From Streptomyces sp. CB02056 (GTDB taxonomy: Bacteria; Actinomycetota; Actinomycetes; Streptomycetales; Streptomycetaceae): a stretch of 64,000 nucleotides of DNA. The translations under genes and the position numbers were made by a program. The number at the start of each line of letters is the position of its first letter. Position 1 is the first letter of the stretch. The notes below the pieces were generated by a model. The model had not been told where the DNA came from. It was given only the letters and a program-made list of their open reading frames with translations, and did not search any database. The stretch lies in contig NZ_LIPD01000007.1 of NCBI RefSeq assembly GCF_001905545.1, forward strand, positions 248,001-312,000, written 5' to 3'. This document shows positions 58,615 to 64,000 of this stretch, in pieces.

Positions 58615-59814
58615 ATGGCCACCGCCGAGAAGACCCCCCGATTCACCCACCCCGCCGCCCGCGGCACCTGCCCGTTCGCCCCGCCGCCCGCCTACGACCA
58701 GGCCCGGCAGGAGGAGCCGGTCAGCCGCGTCACCCTGTGGGACGGCTCCACCAGCTGGCTGGTCACCCGTCACGAGGACGTCAAGGCCGTCCTCTCCGAC
58801 GCCCGGTTCAGCTCCGACTCCACCCGGCCCGGCTACCCGTTCATCAGCGCGGGCGCCCGGCAGCTGAACACCGGGCGGCCGACCATCATCCGGATGGACG
58901 CCCCGGAGCACACCCACTTCCGCCGGATGCTGACCGGCGAGTTCATGATCAAGAAGGTCGAGGCGCTGCGCCCGGAGATCCAGCGGATCGCCGACGACCT
59001 GCTGGACCGGATGACCGACGGACGCTCCGGCGCCGACCTCGTCCACGAGTTCGCCCTGCCGCTGCCGTCCCTGGTCATCTGCCTGCTGCTCGGCGTCCCC
59101 TACCAGGACCACGACTTCTTCCAGGAGTGCAGCCGCGTCCTGCTGCGCCGCGACTCCGCCGCCGAGGACGTCGCCGACGCCCAGGCCAAGCTGGTCGACT
59201 ACCTGATCGGGCTCACCGAGACCAAGCGCACCCACCCCGACGACGGCATCCTCAGCCGCCTGGTGGAGCGCGGCGAGCTGAGCACCCAGCAGATCGGCGA
59301 CATGGGCCGGCTGCTGCTGATCGCCGGACACGAGACCACGGCGAACATGACCGCGCTCTCCGTGCTCGCCCTGCTGCGCAACCCCGACCAGCTCGCCCAC
59401 CTGCGCGAGCACCCCGAGTCCGTGCCCGGCGCGGTCGAGGAGCTGCTGCGCTACCTGACCATCGTGCACTCCGGCGTGACCCGGGTCGCCGCCGAGGACG
59501 TCGACCTGGGCGACGTGCGGATCGCGGCGGGCGAGGGCGTCATCTGCATGGTCAACACCGCCAACCGGGACGAGCGGGAGTTCCCCGACGGCGACGAGCT
59601 CGACCTGACCCGCGACGCCCGCCGCCACCTGGCCTTCGGCTTCGGCGCCCACCAGTGCCTGGGACAGCCGCTCGCCCGGCTGGAGTTGCAGATCGCGCTG
59701 GCCACCATCCTGCGCAGACTGCCCGGACTGCGCCTGACCGTACCGTTCGAGGAGGTCCGCTTCCGCGGCGAGATGCTCATCTACGGCGTCCACGAGCTGC
59801 CGATCGCCTGGTGA
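58615..59814 (+). CDS. Cytochrome P450, CYP105-like
   Basis: Soluble bacterial P450 of 399 aa. It has the I-helix motif AGHETTANM, ExxR in EELLRYLT, and the haem loop FGFGAHQCLGQ with Cys348. The substrate-region start (MDAPEHTHFRRML) and the C-terminal order fit the CYP105 family, which in streptomycetes oxidises xenobiotics and secondary metabolites. GGAAGGGG precedes the ATG at 58615. It is followed by its own ferredoxin and reductase, giving a complete electron-transfer chain from NAD(P)H. Confidence 0.92.
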   Translation: MATAEKTPRFTHPAARGTCPFAPPPAYDQARQEEPVSRVTLWDGSTSWLVTRHEDVKAVLSDARFSSDSTRPGYPFISAGARQLNTGRPTIIRMDAPEHTHFRRMLTGEFMIKKVEALRPEIQRIADDLLDRMTDGRSGADLVHEFALPLPSLVICLLLGVPYQDHDFFQECSRVLLRRDSAAEDVADAQAKLVDYLIGLTETKRTHPDDGILSRLVERGELSTQQIGDMGRLLLIAGHETTANMTALSVLALLRNPDQLAHLREHPESVPGAVEELLRYLTIVHSGVTRVAAEDVDLGDVRIAAGEGVICMVNTANRDEREFPDGDELDLTRDARRHLAFGFGAHQCLGQPLARLELQIALATILRRLPGLRLTVPFEEVRFRGEMLIYGVHELPIAW

Positions 59815-59817
59815 CCC

Positions 59818-59835
59818 GGGCTCCCCCGGGAGCCC
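59818..59835 (+). terminator. Short intra-operon hairpin
   Basis: GGGCTCC/GGAGCCC with a 4-base loop, 4 bp after the P450 stop. It may partly terminate or protect the P450 message before the ferredoxin gene, tuning the ratio of the two. Confidence 0.4.
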
Positions 59836-59908
59836 CCGGAACCACACCAACCCACCTGCCCCGCACCGGAGTCCACACCGCCGGGGCGCCCGTTCCGAAA
59901 GGAAGACC

Positions 59909-60106
59909 ATGCTCGTCCGGATCGACCAGGAGAAGTGCTGCGGCGCCGGGCACTGCGTGCTCGCCGCCCCCGACGTCTTCGACCAGCGCGACGAGGACGG
60001 CATCGTCGTCCTGCTCGACGCCCGACCGCCCGCCGAACTCCACCAGGCCGTCCGGGACGCCGCCGCGGTCTGCCCGGCCTCGGCCATCACCCTGGACCAA
60101 GCGTGA
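59909..60106 (+). CDS. 3Fe-4S ferredoxin
   Basis: A 65-aa ferredoxin with the 3Fe-4S pattern: Cys10 (or 11), Cys16 and Cys55-Pro, where the second Cys position of 4Fe-4S proteins is replaced (CGAGHC). Ferredoxins of this type serve CYP105 enzymes. AAAGGAAG precedes the ATG. Its stop overlaps the reductase start by 4 bases (GTGA). It shuttles electrons from the reductase to the P450. Confidence 0.93.
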   Translation: MLVRIDQEKCCGAGHCVLAAPDVFDQRDEDGIVVLLDARPPAELHQAVRDAAAVCPASAITLDQA

Positions 60107-61311
60107 CCGCACTGCGGGACGTGGCCGTGGTCGGCGCCGGCGCGGCCGGGCTGCACGCCGCCGAGGCGCTGCGCCGGGCCGGCTACGACGGCCGCCTCAC
60201 CCTGATCGGGGCCGAGCCCGAACCGCCGTACGACCGGCCGCCGCTGTCCAAGCACCTGCTCGGCGGGGAGTGGCAGCCCGACCGCCTGGCCCTGCGCGGC
60301 CCCGAGGCGCTGGAGGAGCTCCGGCTCGACCTGCGCCTCGGGGTCCGGGCCGAGCGGCTGGACCGCCGGGAGCGGACCGTCCGGCTCTCCGACGGCGGAC
60401 GGGTGCGCTGCGAGGCCGTCATCGTGGCCACCGGGGTCCGACCGCGCCGGCTCCCGGGCGCCGACGCTCCCCGGCCCGGGGCGCACGTGCTGCGCACCCT
60501 CGCCGACGCCCTCGCCCTGCGCGAGGAACTGCGCGCGGGCGTACGGCTGTTGGTGGTCGGCGGCGGGCTGCTCGGCGCCGAGGCGGCGGCCACCGCCGTC
60601 GGGCTCGGCGCCGAGGTGACCTGGCTGACCTCCACCGCCACGCCGCTGGCCGCCGTCCTGGGCAGCGAGACGGCCGCGCTGCTGGCCGGCCTGCACCGCC
60701 AACATGGGGTGCGGCTGCACCGGGGCGTGGCCACCGGACTGCTCGAACGGCGCGGCCGGGCCGTCGGCGTCCGGCTCGCCGACGGCTCCGAACTGGCCGC
60801 CGACGCCGTGCTGATGGCCGTCGGCTCCGAACCGGCCACCGAGTGGCTGGCCGGCAGCGGCGTCCCGCTGGACGACGGCGTGGTCTGCGACGCCTACTGC
60901 GCCGCCGGCCCCGGCGTCTGGGCGGCCGGGGACGCCGCCTCCTGGCCCGACCCGCGCACCGGCCGCCACCACCGCCTCGAACAGCGCACCAACGCCACCG
61001 AGCAGGCCATGCACGCGGCCCGGAACCTGCTGGCCGGCCCGGACGGCGACCGGCAGGCCTACCGGCCGGTCCCGTACCTGTGGACCGACCAGTACGGGCT
61101 GCGGGTCCAGGTGTTCGGCCGGCCCGGCGGCGCCGAGCGGTTCGAGGTGGTCGACGGCAGCCTGGCGGAGCACCGCTTCGCCGCCGTCTGCGTCCGGGAC
61201 GGCCTGGTCACCGGCGCGGTCGGGATCGCCTCCGCCCGGGCGCTGCGCGGGCTGCGCGCCCAGGTCGCGGCGCACGGCCCGTGGCCGCCCGAGCAGGCCG
61301 AGCAGGCCTGA
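60103..61311 (+). CDS. FAD-dependent ferredoxin reductase
   Basis: A 402-aa pyridine-nucleotide-disulphide oxidoreductase family protein (putidaredoxin reductase-like). The FAD motif is VAVVGAGAAGLHAAEALR, the NAD motif LLVVGGGLLGAEAAA, and the second FAD motif VWAAGDAAS. The segment PPYDRPPLSK is typical of ferredoxin reductases serving P450s and Rieske systems. It begins with GTG overlapping the ferredoxin stop. It completes the P450 electron chain. Confidence 0.93.
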   Translation: MTALRDVAVVGAGAAGLHAAEALRRAGYDGRLTLIGAEPEPPYDRPPLSKHLLGGEWQPDRLALRGPEALEELRLDLRLGVRAERLDRRERTVRLSDGGRVRCEAVIVATGVRPRRLPGADAPRPGAHVLRTLADALALREELRAGVRLLVVGGGLLGAEAAATAVGLGAEVTWLTSTATPLAAVLGSETAALLAGLHRQHGVRLHRGVATGLLERRGRAVGVRLADGSELAADAVLMAVGSEPATEWLAGSGVPLDDGVVCDAYCAAGPGVWAAGDAASWPDPRTGRHHRLEQRTNATEQAMHAARNLLAGPDGDRQAYRPVPYLWTDQYGLRVQVFGRPGGAERFEVVDGSLAEHRFAAVCVRDGLVTGAVGIASARALRGLRAQVAAHGPWPPEQAEQA

Positions 61312-61460
61312 GCCGCCCCGCCGTCGTCGTCCTGCCAGTGCCGCCCACCGTCCCCGCCCGCCAACCGGGCGAGGCGGCGGGCGGACCGGCATGGTGCGAG
61401 GGCCCCGGCACGGCCCCGCCCGGAGACTGGTGGCCCGCCGCCGGCCAGGGGAGAGAGCGC

Positions 61461-62048
61461 ATGGACGACCACAGCCACCGAGCCGCCCGGGGGCCCGCCC
61501 CCGCCCCCGGGACGACCTCGCGGGCCGGGGTCCTGGGCACCGCGCTGGCCGCCGTCCTCGCCTTCTCGCTCTCCTCCGGCTCCTGGCAGTGGTTCTCCAC
61601 CTACCTCGGGCTGACCCTCCTCGCGGTGGTCCTCTCCTCCACCCGCCCGCCGAGCCGCGCGACCGACACCGGGGCCGGCTACGCCCGGAGCCTGGCCGCC
61701 TACACGCTCGTCATCGGACTGTGCGTGGCCCTCGCCCTGGCCCCGGCGATGCAGCGCTGGTCCTGGCTGTTCCCGATGCCGGGCACCCGCCGCGACTGCC
61801 CCCGCCTGGGCGAATACGCCCGGCTGCAGGCCCAGGCCTCCCTCGGCGACCTGGCCGCCCGGGACGGCGCCGCGCTCGCCGCCGCCCAGGGCGAACAGGC
61901 CGGGCACGCCGTCGCCGACTGCCTGTCCGCGACCACCACGCTCTGGCTTCCGGTGTACGCGCTGGCCGCGGCCCTGCTGGCCGCGCTCGCCGTCCGACTG
62001 CTGGACCGGGGCGGCCGCCGGGGACCCTCCCGGTCCGCCGAGGGCTGA
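61461..62048 (+). CDS. Membrane protein of unknown function
   Basis: A 195-aa protein with three predicted transmembrane regions (about residues 25-60 as a pair, 80-98, and 165-185) and a soluble segment of about 60 residues that contains two Cys. I do not recognise it. A GGGGAGAG site precedes the ATG at 61461. It is 150 bp after the ferredoxin reductase and may belong to the cassette or stand alone. Confidence 0.75.
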   Translation: MDDHSHRAARGPAPAPGTTSRAGVLGTALAAVLAFSLSSGSWQWFSTYLGLTLLAVVLSSTRPPSRATDTGAGYARSLAAYTLVIGLCVALALAPAMQRWSWLFPMPGTRRDCPRLGEYARLQAQASLGDLAARDGAALAAAQGEQAGHAVADCLSATTTLWLPVYALAAALLAALAVRLLDRGGRRGPSRSAEG

Positions 62049-62140
62049 GGGGCGACGGAGGGCGGACGGGCGGCGCGCCCCGGGCACTCCCCCGCGCTCC
62101 CCGTGCCCCGGCCGGGTCTACCGGTCGAACATCCGCCGGA

Positions 62141-62166
62141 CTATCGTTAGTTGGCGGAAGCTATCG
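62141..62166. promoter_or_regulatory. Operator-like direct repeat before MFS exporter
   Basis: CTATCG occurs at 62141-62146 and 62161-62166, 20 bp apart. Between them lies GTTAGTTG (62146-62153), identical to 8 bases in the marR-P450 intergenic region. The site is 50-70 bp upstream of the MFS start. Confidence 0.45.
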
Positions 62167-62209
62167 AATTCCCCACGCCGACCCGCCGGCCGGCCAGCAG
62201 GAGGCAGCG

Positions 62210-64000
62210 GTGGCGACACGACTCTCCGACGGCGGCAGGACGGGGCGGCCGCACCCGGCCGGCCACGGTGTGGCACCGGAGCACCCCCGGTACAAGTGGG
62301 TGGCGCTCTCCAACACCACGCTCGGCACCCTGATCGCCACCGTCAACGCCTCGATCGTGCTGATCTCGCTGCCCGCGATCTTCAACGGCATCGGCCTGGA
62401 CCCGCTCCGCCCCGGCAACGTCAGCTACCTGCTGTGGATGCTGATGGGCTACATGCTGGTCACCGCCGTGCTGGTGGTCACCCTCGGCAGACTGGGCGAC
62501 ATCCACGGCCGGGTGCGGATCTACAACGCGGGCTTCCTGATCTTCACCCTCACCTCGGTGGCGCTCTCCCTCGACCCGCTGCACGGCGGGCCCGGGGCCC
62601 TGTGGCTGATCGGCTGGCGGGTCGTGCAAGCGGTCGGCGGGTCGATGCTGATGGCCAACTCGGCGGCGATCATCACCGACGCCTTCCCGGCCCGTCAGCG
62701 CGGCACGGCCCTGGGGGTGAATATCGTCGCGGGCATCGCCGGGTCCTTCATCGGCCTGGTCCTGGGCGGGCTGCTGGCCGAGTGGAACTGGCGGTCGATC
62801 TTCTGGGTCAATGTGCCGATCGGCATCCTCGGCACGGTCTGGGCCTACCGCTCGCTGCGCGAGACCGGGGTGCGCAAGCCCGCCCGGATCGACTGGTGGG
62901 GCAACATCACCTTCGGCGTCGGCCTGACCGCCCTGCTCGCCGCGATCACCTACGGCATCCAGCCGTACGGCGGCCACACCATGGGCTGGACCAACCCCTG
63001 GGTGCTGGCCGGACTGTTCGGCGGGGTGGCGCTGCTCGCCGTCTTCTGCCTGGTCGAGTCCCGCACCGCCGAGCCGATGTTCCCGCTCTCGCTCTTCCGC
63101 GACCCGGTCTTCGCGGGCGGCAACGCGGCCACCCTGCTGGGCTCGATCGCGCGCGGCGGGCTGCAGTTCATGCTGATCATCTGGCTGCAGGGCATCTGGC
63201 TGCCGCTCCACGGCTACGACTACGCCGACACCCCGCTGTGGGCCGGGATCTACCTCGTCCCGCTGACCGTCGGCTTCCTGGCCGCCGGACCGGTCGCCGG
63301 CTACCTGTCCGACCGCGCCGGGGCCCGGCTCTTCGCCGCCGGCGGACTGGTGGTGATGGCCCTGTCCTTCGCCGGGCTGCTCCTGCTGCCCACCGACTTC
63401 GGCTACCCGTGGTTCGCCCTGCTGGTGTTCGTCAACGGCCTGGGCGGCGGCCTGTTCGCCGCCCCCAACACCTCGCTGATCATGTCCAGCGTGCCGGCCG
63501 CCGCCCGCGGCGCGGCCTCCGGCATGCGGGCCACCTTCCAGAACGCCGGCATGGTGCTGTCGATCGGCGTCTTCTTCTCCCTGATGGTGGCCGGCCTGGC
63601 GGGCTCGCTGCCGCACACGCTCACCGCCGGACTGACCGCCCAGGGCGTGCCCGCCGCCGACGCGCACGCCATCGCCTCGCTGCCGCCGGTGGGCACCCTG
63701 TTCGCCGCCTTCCTCGGGTACAACCCGATCCAGCAGCTGCTGGGCCCGCAGGTGCTCGGGCAGCTGCCGGCGGACAACGTCCGGACGCTGACCGGCCGGG
63801 AGTTCTTCCCCCAGCTGATCTCGGGGCCCTTCCACGACGGGCTGGTGGTGGTGTTCTGGCTGGCGATCGCGATGTCGCTGGTCGCCGCGGCCACCTCGCT
63901 GGTGCGCGAGCGGACCCGGCCCGCCGCCGCGCGTCCGGCCTCCGCACCGTCCGGCTCCGTACCCTCCGGTGCCTCACCCTCCGGTGCCTCACCGGCCACC
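62210..64000 (+). CDS. MFS drug exporter, DHA2 (EmrB/QacA) type, cut by window end
   Basis: Multidrug efflux carrier with about 14 transmembrane segments; 597 codons are present and the frame is still open at 64000. Motif A is seen as GRLGDIHGRVRIY and motif C as GLVLGGLLAEWNWRSIFWVNVPIG, both characteristic of DHA2 proteins. The start is GTG at 62210, with AGGAGG 6 bases upstream. The C-terminal part carries a repeated PSGA(S)-type tail (SGSVPSGASPSGAS), already past the last span, so little of the gene is missing. It may export a product or substrate of the P450 cassette. Confidence 0.92.
   Translation, partial: MATRLSDGGRTGRPHPAGHGVAPEHPRYKWVALSNTTLGTLIATVNASIVLISLPAIFNGIGLDPLRPGNVSYLLWMLMGYMLVTAVLVVTLGRLGDIHGRVRIYNAGFLIFTLTSVALSLDPLHGGPGALWLIGWRVVQAVGGSMLMANSAAIITDAFPARQRGTALGVNIVAGIAGSFIGLVLGGLLAEWNWRSIFWVNVPIGILGTVWAYRSLRETGVRKPARIDWWGNITFGVGLTALLAAITYGIQPYGGHTMGWTNPWVLAGLFGGVALLAVFCLVESRTAEPMFPLSLFRDPVFAGGNAATLLGSIARGGLQFMLIIWLQGIWLPLHGYDYADTPLWAGIYLVPLTVGFLAAGPVAGYLSDRAGARLFAAGGLVVMALSFAGLLLLPTDFGYPWFALLVFVNGLGGGLFAAPNTSLIMSSVPAAARGAASGMRATFQNAGMVLSIGVFFSLMVAGLAGSLPHTLTAGLTAQGVPAADAHAIASLPPVGTLFAAFLGYNPIQQLLGPQVLGQLPADNVRTLTGREFFPQLISGPFHDGLVVVFWLAIAMSLVAAATSLVRERTRPAAARPASAPSGSVPSGASPSGASPAT

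Noticed and set aside
58501..61392. Minus-strand frame of about 960 codons opposite the P450, ferredoxin and reductase
   Set aside because: It spans three well-defined genes on the other strand and shows only shadow composition.
62147..63835. Minus-strand frame opposite the MFS exporter
   Set aside because: The plus strand encodes unmistakable transmembrane and MFS motifs; the antisense product is Gly/Arg/Gln/Val filler.

Overview
The window is a 64 kb piece of chromosome from a high-GC actinomycete, most likely a member of the Streptomycetaceae (Streptomyces or Kitasatospora). The reasons are the very high GC, frequent GTG starts, GTGA/ATGA-coupled operons, a LAL-type LuxR regulator beside a terpene synthase, a sugar ABC transporter with no ATPase gene of its own (these organisms share one ATPase, MsiK), and a CYP105-like P450 with its own ferredoxin and reductase. 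No plasmid, phage, IS or CRISPR features were seen. Species cannot be assigned from the sequence.

Layout. 0-6.5 kb: AraC and LAL/LuxR regulators divergent from a two-gene terpene synthase-P450 operon. 6.7-12.2 kb: two secreted serine hydrolases (DD-peptidase/beta-lactamase fold) flanking a two-gene unit made of a clavaminate synthase-like 2-oxoglutarate oxygenase and an unrecognised helical protein. 12.3-18.1 kb: a tightly overlapped distal valine-catabolism operon (mmsA, acyl-CoA dehydrogenase, 3-hydroxyisobutyryl-CoA hydrolase, mmsB, enoyl-CoA hydratase). Its leader contains a cobalamin riboswitch, a 24-codon ORF and a promoter overlapped by an inverted repeat. 18.2-22.8 kb: zinc alcohol dehydrogenase, a tRNA-Cys with an unusual anticodon loop, a Cys-rich tandem-domain protein, a polysaccharide deacetylase and a Pit phosphate transporter with a small membrane protein. 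23.2-26.4 kb: a desaturase-mannosyltransferase-like-hydrolase operon. 26.4-29.7 kb: a DasA-like sugar ABC transporter with a DasR-box-like site upstream.

29.8-43.5 kb holds the most unusual locus: six minus-strand genes packed as one operon, coding for large, soluble, beta-rich proteins with no signal peptides. The first gene fuses a low-GC, HNH-like N-terminal domain to a long DUF6603-like body. The others are two giant unknown proteins (759 and 1160 aa), two paralogous Ig-like proteins and a hemopexin-repeat/propeller protein. This is the best candidate for an undescribed system.

43.7-50.1 kb: TetR with twin operators divergent from an epoxide hydrolase-like enzyme, a GNAT protein, an ABM monooxygenase, secreted phospholipase D, and an ArsR-MFS pair with a 34-bp palindrome. 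50.2-53.3 kb: a secreted adhesin-like protein with six 109-residue Cna-B/SpaA repeats. 53.6-56.3 kb: hcp-hcr (hybrid cluster protein and its reductase). 56.4-57.8 kb: a PTS EIIBC of the MurP/sucrose type. 57.8-64 kb: MarR divergent from CYP105-like P450, 3Fe-4S ferredoxin and ferredoxin reductase, then a membrane protein and a DHA2-type MFS exporter cut by the window end. Many gene borders carry strong GC hairpins acting as terminators.
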